DNA from: AP-15 sp963775875
GTDB taxonomy: Bacteria > Pseudomonadota > Alphaproteobacteria > ATCC43930 > CGMCC-115725
Length of the DNA stretch: 64,000 nucleotides
Direction: 5' to 3'
Assembly (NCBI GenBank): GCA_963775875.1
Contig: CAVZKP010000016.1
Coordinates: 62,001-126,000 of the forward strand
Below are positions 45,780 through 54,447 of this stretch, one piece after another. Each line of letters starts with the position of its first letter. The stretch's first letter is position 1. The notes under the pieces were generated by a model. It was not told the origin of the DNA, made no database searches, and was given only the letters and a program-made list of their open reading frames with translations. Both the position numbers and the translations under genes were made by a program.

Positions 45780-45960
45780 CTTCGGGGATGACCTGCCGCG
45801 GTGATCGAGCGCGGTCGCGCGTGAGACGGTGAATGAGCAGGGCCGCGGCAAAGAACAGCGAGGCGAACCCGATCAGCGCCGCAATGAAACACGCCGCTGA
45901 TGAAGATCAGCGGCAGGCGCACGAGGCTCGACAGCATCATGATTTGCCAGGGCATATTCG
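45780..45960 (-). pseudogene. Fragment of ABC-2 type permease, C-terminal part
   Basis: On the minus strand one frame reads MMLSSLVRLPLIFISGVF, typical of ABC-2 permeases just before the last periplasmic loop. The next frame continues IAALIGFASLFFAAALLIH, like the final TM segment of the same family. The connecting loop is missing and the upstream body is absent. It is probably a deletion remnant near the intact exporter operon. Confidence 0.5.
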
Positions 45961-46147
45961 TCGGCGGCCGCCCCCCACCGTTGGTGACCTATCCGGGAGA
46001 AGCATCGGAAGCGGCGTTCCGGGCGGCGGCGATGCTTTGACGCCGGATGCAGCCGCGCCCGCCACGCGGCCTGTGAGGCGCCTCGCTTAGGCTGATCTGG
46101 ATCAAGGCCCAGCCGCGCAGGGCGCGTATCAGCGGGAGGCGGGGGTG

Positions 46148-47335
46148 ATGGGAGCATCGAGAATGCCACGGGGTGAAGCGCTGCTCGACAAGCCCATGCC
46201 GGATTCCTCGGATCGTTTGCCTCCAGCCGAGGCACGGCGGCCGACAGACGCGCCTGGGACAGGAACAAAGCCGGGGATCGGGAAACGGATCGGCGTCATT
46301 CTTGCCATTCTTGTCCTCCTCGCTGTGGGCGTCGGCGGATGGCTGTATCTGAACCGTATCCGTCCGCAGGGGGCGGGTCTGCTCACGCTCTACGGCAACG
46401 TCGACATCCGCGAGATCGAAGCCGCCTTTAATGACAACGGCCCGATCACCAGGATGTTCGTGCAGGAAGGCGATCGGGTGCACCAGGGCGAACTGATCGG
46501 CGAGATCGACGACACGCGATACAAAGCCGCACTCGACCAGGCGGAAGGGCAGATGCGCAACCAGCAAGAGGTGCTGGCCCGGATGCTGGCCGGCTCGCGC
46601 CCGGAGGAGATCGCCCAGGCCAAGGCGACGATGGACGCGCTCGGCGTCACCTATCAAAACGACGAGGTCAACTATCGCCGCGCGGTGGCCCTCGCCCAGA
46701 CCGGTGCCGGCACCGTCCGCGCGCGCGACGATGCCAAGGCGGCCCTCGACGCTGCGAGGCAGCAATATGAAGCGGCGCGGCAGTCTTATATCCTCGCCGT
46801 CAAGGGACCGCGGGCCGAGGACATCGCGGCCCAGCGTGCCGCCGTTGAGGCGGCTCAGGGCACTGTCGCGCTGGACAAACGCGAGCTTGCCGACACCAAG
46901 CTTTATGCGCCCGCCGATGGGATCGTCGAGGATCGCATCCTCGAACCCGGCGACATGGTCTCGCCGAGCACGCCCGTCTACACGATCGCGCTGACCAACC
47001 CGCTCTGGGTCCGCGCCTACGTCCCGGAGACGGAACTCGGCAAGGTCGCGTTGGGCATGCGCGCCACCGTCACCACCGACAGCTTTCCCGGCCGGAAATA
47101 TCGCGGCTGGGTCGGCTATCTCTCACCCGCCGCCGAATTCACCCCGAAGACCGTCGAGAGCCCGGAATTGCGCACGCGCCTCGTCTATCAGCTGCGCGTC
47201 TATGTTTGCAATCCGGGCGACGAGCTGCGGCTCGGCATGCCGGCCACCGTGACAATAGACCTGTCGCAGCCGTCGCCGGCGGGAAAGGAGGACGCGGCTT
47301 CCGTCTGCGGCGCCGAGAATGTCCCCAGAAGATGA
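46148..47335 (+). CDS. HlyD-family membrane fusion protein (YbhG/YhiI type)
   Basis: Periplasmic adaptor of an ABC exporter, 395 residues. It has a cytoplasmic N-terminus, a single TM anchor at about residues 47-68 (RIGVILAILVLLAVGVGGWL), and a split biotinyl-lipoyl domain (FVQEGDRVHQGELIGEIDD; LYAPADGIVEDRILEPGDMV). An alpha-hairpin rich in Ala/Gln/Glu lies between the lipoyl halves, and beta-barrel motifs follow (PLWVRAYVPETELGKV). The C-terminus overlaps the start of the ATPase gene. Confidence 0.87.
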   Translation: MGASRMPRGEALLDKPMPDSSDRLPPAEARRPTDAPGTGTKPGIGKRIGVILAILVLLAVGVGGWLYLNRIRPQGAGLLTLYGNVDIREIEAAFNDNGPITRMFVQEGDRVHQGELIGEIDDTRYKAALDQAEGQMRNQQEVLARMLAGSRPEEIAQAKATMDALGVTYQNDEVNYRRAVALAQTGAGTVRARDDAKAALDAARQQYEAARQSYILAVKGPRAEDIAAQRAAVEAAQGTVALDKRELADTKLYAPADGIVEDRILEPGDMVSPSTPVYTIALTNPLWVRAYVPETELGKVALGMRATVTTDSFPGRKYRGWVGYLSPAAEFTPKTVESPELRTRLVYQLRVYVCNPGDELRLGMPATVTIDLSQPSPAGKEDAASVCGAENVPRR

Positions 47336-49093
47336 AGCCGGTCCGGCGGTTCTGCTCGAACGGGTCGGCAAGAGCTTTACTGCGGGAGGCCGGACGGTCA
47401 CGGCGCTGGATGGCATCAGCGCGCGCGTCGAGCGAGGCAGCGTCACCGGCCTGATCGGGCCCGACGGCGCCGGCAAAACGACGCTGATGCGGCTAATCGC
47501 GGGCCTGTTGCGGCTCGATCGCGGCCGCATCGAGGTTCTTGGCCTCGATGTCGGCACCCAGCCGCTCGAGGTTCAAGCCGCGCTCGGATACATGCCCCAG
47601 CATTTCGGGCTCTACGAGGACCTAACCGTCTCGGAGAACCTCGACCTCTACGCCGACCTTCAAGGCGTCGCCGCGACCGCCCGCCCGGCGCGCTATCGCG
47701 AACTCTTGCACATGACCGGCCTCGGGCCGTTTATCGGCCGGCTCGCCGGCCGCTTGTCCGGCGGCATGAAGCAGAAGCTTGGCCTCGCCTGCACATTAGT
47801 GCGCGCCCCAACCCTGCTGCTCCTGGACGAACCGACAGTCGGCGTCGATCCGGTATCGCGGCGCGAGCTTTGGGCGATTGTCGATACGCTGGTCCGGGCC
47901 GAGGGCATGACGGTGCTCCTCAGCACTGCCTATCTGGACGAGGCCGAACGGTGCGGCGCGGTGCTGTTGATGCATGACGGGCGCCTGATCGGCGAGGGAG
48001 CGCCCGAGGAATTCACCGGCATGATGGCCGGGCACAGCTTCCGCGTCACGGCGGCTGGCATCGGCAAGCGCCGCCTGCAGGAGCGCCTCGCCGGGACGCC
48101 GGGCGTGCTCGACGCGGTCATCCAAGGGGCGCATGTCCGCGTCGTCAGCGAAGAAAAGATGCCGCCCACGGTTGCCGCCCTCGGACCGGGCTTCGAAAAT
48201 GCGGTGATCGCGGCGGCGCCGCCGCGCTTCGAGGACAGCTTTGTCGCACTGCTCAAAGCGCGGGGGGCTTTGCCCGCCGCCCGCCTACCCGACCGCCCGC
48301 AGGAATCGGCACCAACCTCGGCCGCGCCAGTCGAAGACGAGATTGTCGTCGAACATCTGACCCGCCGCTTCGGCTCGTTCTACGCCGTCAACGACGTCAG
48401 TTTCGCCGTCCGCAAGGGCGAAGTTTTCGGCCTGCTCGGCGCCAACGGCGCCGGCAAGTCGACGACATTCCGCATGCTCTGCGGCCTGTTGCCGGCGAGC
48501 GCCGGGACGCTGCGTGTCGCCGGCTTCGACTTGCGTCGGGCCGCGGCGGCGGCGCGCGGGCATATCGGCTACATGGCGCAGAAATTCTCCCTCTATGGCG
48601 ACCTCTCGGTGCGCGAAAATCTGCGCTTCTTTTCAGCAGCGCCTACGGGCTTTACGGCGCGCGGCAGCGGCAGCGCATCGACTGGGCGATCGTGGAATTC
48701 GAGCTCCACGCCTTCGCCGCGGCGACGAGCAAAGATCTGCCGCTCGGCTACAAGCAGCGCCTGGCGCTTGCCTGCGCCTTGATGCACGAGCCCGACATCC
48801 TGTTTCTCGACGAGCCGACCTCCGGCGTCGATCCGCTGGCGCGGCGAGAGTTTTGGCGGCGGATCAACAGTCTCGCCGAATCCGGGGTGACGATCCTCGT
48901 CACCACCCATTTCATGGAAGAGGCGGAATATTGCGATCGCCTCGTGATCATGGCGCATGGGCGCATCCTCGCCGAGGGGACCTCGGAAAGCATCAAGGCG
49001 CATTTCCAGGATGCCGCGCATCCCGAACCGTCGATGGAAGACGCCTTCGTCGGTCTGATCGAAGAGGATGCGAGGGAGCCGGTGGCCGTATGA
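47319..49093 (+). CDS. ABC exporter ATP-binding protein with two ATPase domains (YbhF-like), frameshifted
   Basis: The first nucleotide-binding domain (residues about 10-230) has GPDGAGKTTL, LSGGMKQKLGLA and LLLLDEPTVGVD. The second begins at EHLTRRFGSFYAVND with GANGAGKST. It breaks at 48633-48634, where one base is missing between ENLRFFS and SSAYGLYGARQRQRID. In the new frame it completes with LPLGYKQRLALACAL and ILFLDEPTSGVD, ending at the TGA at 49093. The repaired protein is about 591 residues, similar to YbhF. Its stop overlaps the next gene. Confidence 0.83.
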
Positions 49094-50262
49094 GCCAAAC
49101 GACCGAACTGCCACGCATAACCGAAACGGCGGGACGGCCCCGCAAAACTGGATCGCTTGGCCGGCTGCGCGGGCTGCTGCGCAAGGAGTTTCTGCAGATC
49201 GGCCGCGATCCTTCGAGCATCGCCATCGCATTCCTGTTGCCGGCCGTGCTGCTCTTGATCTTCGGCTACGGCGTGTCACTCGACGCCAAGAACGTGCCGA
49301 TTGCTCTCGTCGTCGAGCAGCCGAGCACCGACACCGCGAGCTTCACCGCGCGTTTTGCGCAGTCGCCCTATTTCCGGCCGCGGTACTTCGCCACGATCCA
49401 ACAGGCCGACCGGGCGATGGCGGCGCGCGAGGTGCAGGGCATCATCTGGCTGCGCGCCGATTTCGCCCGGCGACTGCAGGCCGGCGGGGCGCCGATCGGG
49501 GTCATCGTCAACGGTGTCGACGCCAACGACGCGCGCATCATCGAAGGCTATCTGCAGCAGATTTGGGCGAGTTGGCTCGCCGCGCGGGCCGAGGCGCGGG
49601 GATTGCCCCCGCCGATGCCGATCGCGGTGGAGCCGCGGGTATGGTTCAACCCGGCGGTCAGCAGCCGCGATTATCTGGTGCCGGGGCTGATCGCGATCAT
49701 CATGACGCTGACCGGCGCGCTCTTGACCGCGATGGTCATCGCGCGCGAGTGGGAGCGCGGCACGATGGAAGCCCTGATGGTCACCCGGGTCAGCATCCGC
49801 GAGATCCTCCTTGCGAAGCTCGTGCCGTATTTCGTGCTCGGCATGGGGGGCATGGCGGCCTCGGTGGCGATGGCTGTGTGGCTTTTCGGCGTGCCGCTCA
49901 GGGGCTCGGCCGCGCTGCTCGCTGCCGCCTCGGCTCTTTTCCTGCTCGCTGCACTCGGCATGGGTCTCTTAATATCGAGCGTCGCGCGCAGCCAGTTTGT
50001 CGCCGGCCAGATCGCGATCATCGCGACCTTTCTGCCGGCCTTCATCCTCTCGGGCTTTCTGTTCGACATCGGCAGCATGCCGGGCCCGATACAGCTCATC
50101 ACGCACCTGGTCGCCGCGCGCTATTTCGTCGCCATCTTGCAGACCGTGTTTCTCGCCGGCGATGTGTGGTCGGTGATCCTGCCCAACATGGCGGCACTGG
50201 CGGTCATGGCAGCCGTGTTTCTCGGTGCGGCGCGGCTCCTGGCGCGCAAGCGGCTGGACTGA
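49090..50262 (+). CDS. ABC-2 type permease (YbhS-like)
   Basis: This 390-residue exporter permease has an N-terminal TM (IAIAFLLPAVLLLIFGYGVS), a large periplasmic domain and a C-terminal five-TM block with the ABC-2 motif REWERGTMEALMVTRVS and FLPAFILSGFLFDIGSMP. The start ATG at 49090 overlaps the ATPase stop. It pairs with the following permease as a heterodimer in the Ybh/Yhi class of drug or solute exporters. Confidence 0.88.
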   Translation: MSQTTELPRITETAGRPRKTGSLGRLRGLLRKEFLQIGRDPSSIAIAFLLPAVLLLIFGYGVSLDAKNVPIALVVEQPSTDTASFTARFAQSPYFRPRYFATIQQADRAMAAREVQGIIWLRADFARRLQAGGAPIGVIVNGVDANDARIIEGYLQQIWASWLAARAEARGLPPPMPIAVEPRVWFNPAVSSRDYLVPGLIAIIMTLTGALLTAMVIAREWERGTMEALMVTRVSIREILLAKLVPYFVLGMGGMAASVAMAVWLFGVPLRGSAALLAAASALFLLAALGMGLLISSVARSQFVAGQIAIIATFLPAFILSGFLFDIGSMPGPIQLITHLVAARYFVAILQTVFLAGDVWSVILPNMAALAVMAAVFLGAARLLARKRLD

Positions 50263-50267
50263 GCGAT

Positions 50268-51377
50268 ATGTGGCGCCGGGTCTTGGCTCTCATTGTGAAA
50301 GAGCTTCTGGCCGTCCTGAAAGACGCCAAGAGCCGCGTCGTGCTAATTGGTCCACCCTTAATCCAGCTCGTCGTCTTCGGCTACGCCGCGACTTTCGATC
50401 TAAACAACGTCCCCTTTGCCGTCTTCGACCAGGATCACAGCGCCGCCTCGCGCGACCTCGTGGCGCGGTTTGCCGGTTCGCCGACCTTCAGCGAGGTTGC
50501 CAATCTCAACAACGAGCAGCGCATCCGCGGGCTGATCGATTCCCGGCAAGTGGCGATGGTGCTGGTCATCGACCGCCGCTTCACCCGCGATCTGCTGGCG
50601 CACCGCCCGGCGCCGGTGCAGCTGATCGTCGACGGCCGCAACTCCAATACCGCGCTGTTGATCCTCGGCTACGCCAACACGATCGTCACCGATTTCAGCC
50701 AGAGCTGGATGCGCGATCATGGCGGAGAGCGGCCGCCGGCAGTGCTCGACATCCGCGCCCGCTACAACCCGTCGCTCAATTCGCAGTGGTTCATTGTGCC
50801 GGGCATAGTGGCGCTTCTCACCCAGGTGGTGACGCTGCTCGTCGTCGCGCTGACCGTCGCCCGCGAGCGCGAGGCCGGCACCTTCGACCAGCTTCTCGTC
50901 ACGCCGATGCGCCCGGTCGATATCCTATTGGGCAAGGGCCTCCCCGGCCTGTTGATCGGCGTCATCGAGGCAACCGTGATCGTGATGGCGGCGGTATGGT
51001 GGTTCGGCGTGCCGCTGCGCGGCGGCCTCGTGCCGCTCTACCTCGGGCTCGTGTTCTTCGTCGTCGCGGTCACCGGCATCGGGCTGATGGTGTCTTCGCT
51101 CGCGGTTACCCAACAGCAGGCCCTCCTCGGCGCTTTTTTGTTCATGGTGCCGTCGATCATCCTCTCCGGCTTCGCGACGCCGATCGCCAACATGCCGCAG
51201 GCCGTCCAGGATCTCACCTTGATCAACCCGATGCGGTATTTCCTCGTCGTCGTGCGCGGCGTGTTCCTGGAAGGCGCGACGGTGCGATCGCTGCTGCCGC
51301 AATACTGGCCGATGGCGCTGATCGGGGCGGTCAACCTCGCTGCGGCGGGCTGGCTCTTCCGCCGGCGCGTTTACTGA
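50268..51377 (+). CDS. ABC-2 type permease (YbhR-like)
   Basis: Second permease, 369 residues, with the same layout: TM1 at about residues 20-42 (SRVVLIGPPLIQLVVFGYAA), periplasmic domain, then REREAGTFDQLLVTPMRP and FMVPSIILSGFATPIANMP. It begins 5 bp after the preceding stop and is last in the HlyD-ATPase-permease-permease operon. No TolC-type outer-membrane channel is encoded in the window. Confidence 0.88.
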   Translation: MWRRVLALIVKELLAVLKDAKSRVVLIGPPLIQLVVFGYAATFDLNNVPFAVFDQDHSAASRDLVARFAGSPTFSEVANLNNEQRIRGLIDSRQVAMVLVIDRRFTRDLLAHRPAPVQLIVDGRNSNTALLILGYANTIVTDFSQSWMRDHGGERPPAVLDIRARYNPSLNSQWFIVPGIVALLTQVVTLLVVALTVAREREAGTFDQLLVTPMRPVDILLGKGLPGLLIGVIEATVIVMAAVWWFGVPLRGGLVPLYLGLVFFVVAVTGIGLMVSSLAVTQQQALLGAFLFMVPSIILSGFATPIANMPQAVQDLTLINPMRYFLVVVRGVFLEGATVRSLLPQYWPMALIGAVNLAAAGWLFRRRVY

Positions 51378-51390
51378 ACCATCGGGGGCG

Positions 51391-51570
51391 ATGGCGCCCC
51401 CCAACAGCAGGCGGATCGAAGACTGGCTCGCCCTGATCAACAACATGAACGGCGCGGTCGGCGCCCTCCGGCGTGCAGCGCCCGAGGTGATGAAGACCTT
51501 CAGCGAGGTCGCTGTCGAGCCATCAGATAACCGTCGCGTGCCATGTTCACTTCCGAGGCGTTTTCTTTAG
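51391..51570 (+). pseudogene. Truncated N-terminus of a carboxymuconolactone decarboxylase/AhpD-like protein
   Basis: A 59-codon frame starts at ATG 51391 just after the exporter operon. It reads DWLALINNMNGAVGALRRAA then PEVMKTFSEVA, which resembles the N-terminal helices of a CMD-family subgroup, before ending in an unrelated tail at TAG 51570. The CMD core with the catalytic region is absent, so it is probably a truncated remnant. Confidence 0.4.
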
Positions 51571-51620
51571 TTCAATCGTCGAACCCTATCGCTCCGTGCC
51601 TTGCACATCACCCCTTCAAC

Positions 51621-52757
51621 CTATTGGTCACTGACCACGACGTCGAAGGGGAAGACCATGTTGTTGCCGTAGCCCCTTCCGTCCCATGGGTTAGGAAACT
51701 CCATGGGCTGCGTCTCGCCATTCACGTTGGTTGCCCGGCACATCAGGGTATATCTGCCCGGCGCGGGCGGCTTCCAGTAATGTTCCCAGCGATACCAGGA
51801 ATAGCCGGTGCGGGGATGCAAGGTAGACACCGGGCTCCAGGTCTTGCCGCCGTCAGTGCTGATGTCCACCTTCGCGATGTCCTCTTCACCGGACCAGGCG
51901 GCGCCGGCCAGGACATATCCGCTGGCCGGGATGATCTCGCCGGGCGACGGGTTGGTGATGATCGATTTGACCAGCAGCCTGGTGTAGGAGCGGTAAGGCA
52001 CCGGACTGCCGGGCTCGTTCATGGTCACATACCGCTGGGTCATATAGAAGCCGTCGAATTTGGTGTTGAGGACGTGAATGCCCACCAGCCATTTGACCGA
52101 GTTCATGCCGTACCAGCCCGAGACCAGCAGCCGCAGCGGGAAGCCGTGCTGCACGGGCAGGGGCTCGCCATTCATCTCGTAGGCCAACAGCGTATCGAGG
52201 TGCAGCGCCTTGGCGAGCGGCAGGCTGCGCTCGTAGGTCACCTCGGCCGGGTCGCCCACCACTTCATCGGGACCGTGATCGGCGCCCTCGAACATCACCT
52301 CGACGGCCGTTTCCTTGACCCCGGCCTGTTCCAGCACGTCCCGCAAGGAGACCCCGGCCCATTCGGCGTTGCCCATGATGCCGTGGCCCTTGATCTGCTC
52401 CATGACGGAGCTGATGCGCAGGGATTTCGTGTAGTACTCGGGCACCGGGCTGTTGCCGCAGCACTCGAAGGTCACCTGGAAACGCTTTTGCGGCAGCTTT
52501 TTCAGGTCGGCGTAGGAGAGCGACAGGGTGCGCTCGACCTCGCCGTCCACCGTGAGCCGGTAGCTATCGATGTCGAGCTCGGGGCAAACCTTCCAGTGGT
52601 TGCGGATGTAGAACAGGTCGTTGGGAACGATGTGCTCCTGCAGCGCCTGAGGCGGCGAGGCAAATGTCCGCAGACCAGCGTTGGTCGGGATGATCTGGGG
52701 TTCGGCGGTGGTCACGAGTTCGGGTTCAGCTGTGATCACGCGGCGTGCAACGGCCAT
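51621..52757 (-). CDS. Sulfite-oxidase-family molybdopterin enzyme, copy 1
   Basis: Mononuclear Moco oxidoreductase of the sulfite oxidase/SoxC/SorA group, 378 residues. The Moco-ligand Cys is in FECCGNSPVP. LQEHIVPNDLFYIRNHW is typical of the N-terminal Moco domain, SGWYGMNSVKWLVGI is also typical, and the C-terminal Mo-co dimerisation domain contains DISTDGGKTW. There is no Tat signal, so a cytoplasmic location is predicted. It is last in a six-gene operon with a cupin and a second copy. Confidence 0.85.
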   Translation of the reverse strand: MAVARRVITAEPELVTTAEPQIIPTNAGLRTFASPPQALQEHIVPNDLFYIRNHWKVCPELDIDSYRLTVDGEVERTLSLSYADLKKLPQKRFQVTFECCGNSPVPEYYTKSLRISSVMEQIKGHGIMGNAEWAGVSLRDVLEQAGVKETAVEVMFEGADHGPDEVVGDPAEVTYERSLPLAKALHLDTLLAYEMNGEPLPVQHGFPLRLLVSGWYGMNSVKWLVGIHVLNTKFDGFYMTQRYVTMNEPGSPVPYRSYTRLLVKSIITNPSPGEIIPASGYVLAGAAWSGEEDIAKVDISTDGGKTWSPVSTLHPRTGYSWYRWEHYWKPPAPGRYTLMCRATNVNGETQPMEFPNPWDGRGYGNNMVFPFDVVVSDQ

Positions 52758-52781
52758 GCGGGCCTCCTGAGTTGCGGCGAT

Positions 52782-53132
52782 CTATTCGAGATAATCGGTT
52801 TCCAGTGCCGCTGACGGGTAGGTGATCAACAGCGTCGCCGGGGTCCACAGATGGTTGATCAGCTTGTGCGGCACCCCGGGCGGGGCCAACAGCGTGGTGC
52901 CGGCCCGCACGGTCCGCACCTCATTGCCGATGATCGCCTGAATCGCCCCCGACATCACCTGCATGGAGACATCCACTGGATGGGTGTGCAGGCGGCTTTC
53001 CCATCGCGGAGCAATCTCCACTTCCTTGATCGTCAATGATGCCGCCCCCTGCTGGCGCGAGACCAGATAGCGTTCGCGCACCCGTGCCGTGACAGGAGCC
53101 CAACCCAAATCGGCGTGATCGATGATCGGCAT
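52782..53132 (-). CDS. Cupin domain protein
   Basis: This 116-residue single-domain cupin has motif 1 remnants RLHTHPVDVSMQVMSG (two His) and motif 2 PPGVPHKLINH (His). It could bind one metal ion. It lies between the two sulfite-oxidase-type genes with 24- and 39-bp gaps, so it is probably co-expressed. It may be a small dioxygenase, isomerase or binding protein acting on the same organosulfur substrate. Confidence 0.8.
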   Translation of the reverse strand: MPIIDHADLGWAPVTARVRERYLVSRQQGAASLTIKEVEIAPRWESRLHTHPVDVSMQVMSGAIQAIIGNEVRTVRAGTTLLAPPGVPHKLINHLWTPATLLITYPSAALETDYLE

Positions 53133-53171
53133 GGTGACCTCCAGACGCTCAGCGCCATCTGGCCGGGCGGC

Positions 53172-54365
53172 TTACGCAACCGCGACCCAGTAGCCTACAA
53201 TGGCGCTGAAGTTCTTGCGCATGTTGTTGTAGCGCGGCTCGTGCGACTGCACGCGGCCGACCTCGTCGGTGGCCCGTGACATCAGGTGGTACCGGCCTTT
53301 TTGGCGGGCGTCCCAGCGGTACGACCAGCGCACCCACATGAACCGGTCGCGCGGCTGTTCGATGTGGGCGGAGTGCCAGGTGTCGCCACCGTCCGTGCTG
53401 ACGTCCACCTGGTCGATGGCGCCGGAGCCGCTCCAGGCATAGCCGCGGATCATGTGAACGCCAGGTGGCATCGTCTCGGTGTCGTCGTTCGGCTGGGTGA
53501 TGATGGATTTGACGCCGATCGTGGTGATCAGCTCTTTGTTCGGGTCATCGGGCGAGTTGCCGTAATAGTAGAACTGGTAGTGGTACCAGCAGTCCGGCTC
53601 GCTCTCCATGAGTTCGAGCTTGTTGAGCCACTTCACCGACCAGTTGCCCGACCAGCCCGGCACCAGGAGGCGTACCGGAGCGCCGTGCAGGTGCTCCAGC
53701 AGCTGGCCGTTCTGCGCCCAGGCCAGGATTGTGTCGGGGTGCAGCGCCTTTTCGATCGGCAGGCCCTTGTCGTAGTAGAACGGCTGCGTCCCGGCGGCGG
53801 CGGTGGCCGGCACGCCCTGGTCGTTGCCCTCGGCCCGCACATAGAGCGATTTGGCGGTGAGGCCGGCTTCCTGGAGCAATGCGGCCAGCGGCACCCCGGT
53901 CCACTCGCTGGCGCTGAGGATCATCGCCTCCTTGGTACGCGAGGGTTTGTCGCCCTCGCCCTTGAAGTATTCGAAAAACGTGGCGTCGCTGCCCGAACAC
54001 TCCATGACGGTGCGGACGCTGCGGCCGGGGAAGCGCCGCAGCTGGTCGAAGTTGAGGGTCAGCGGGGTCTTGACCTCACCAACAATCTGCAATTCCCACG
54101 CGTCGGTCTCCACCACCGGCGGCACGGCAAAATGCTGGACCGTGTAGTGGAGGTTGGTGGGGGTGATCAGCCCCTCCAAATCCATGACCGGTGTCCGGAT
54201 CCGAACCGTCCGGCCCTCGTTGTCCTTCAGCGTGACCGGGGTGATGTCCTTGGTGGGCCAGCCGTGCCAATTGCCGGTTTTCTTGGCGTTGGCGGGGTCT
54301 GAGCTTACCGGCTGGTCCATGCGCAGAAAATCGGGGATCGCGCCTTCCTCTTTGGTCGTCGCCAT
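53172..54365 (-). CDS. Sulfite-oxidase-family molybdopterin enzyme, copy 2
   Basis: This 397-residue relative of copy 1 has the Moco Cys in VMECSGSDATFF, PGWSGNWSVKWLNKLEL and a C-terminal domain with DVSTDGGDTWHSA. An N-terminal extension (about 60 residues more before the Moco core) and several loops differ strongly from copy 1, so the two are not recent duplicates. No export signal. The enzymes may oxidise sulfite or a related oxyanion, or act on different substrates. Confidence 0.85.
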   Translation of the reverse strand: MATTKEEGAIPDFLRMDQPVSSDPANAKKTGNWHGWPTKDITPVTLKDNEGRTVRIRTPVMDLEGLITPTNLHYTVQHFAVPPVVETDAWELQIVGEVKTPLTLNFDQLRRFPGRSVRTVMECSGSDATFFEYFKGEGDKPSRTKEAMILSASEWTGVPLAALLQEAGLTAKSLYVRAEGNDQGVPATAAAGTQPFYYDKGLPIEKALHPDTILAWAQNGQLLEHLHGAPVRLLVPGWSGNWSVKWLNKLELMESEPDCWYHYQFYYYGNSPDDPNKELITTIGVKSIITQPNDDTETMPPGVHMIRGYAWSGSGAIDQVDVSTDGGDTWHSAHIEQPRDRFMWVRWSYRWDARQKGRYHLMSRATDEVGRVQSHEPRYNNMRKNFSAIVGYWVAVA

Positions 54366-54447
54366 ATGCTACTCCCATGCCGTGTCGTCCGCGCCGCGGG
54401 GCAATCCCGGCGGCGGTCGACCATCAGGACTACCAGCGATCACCCCG

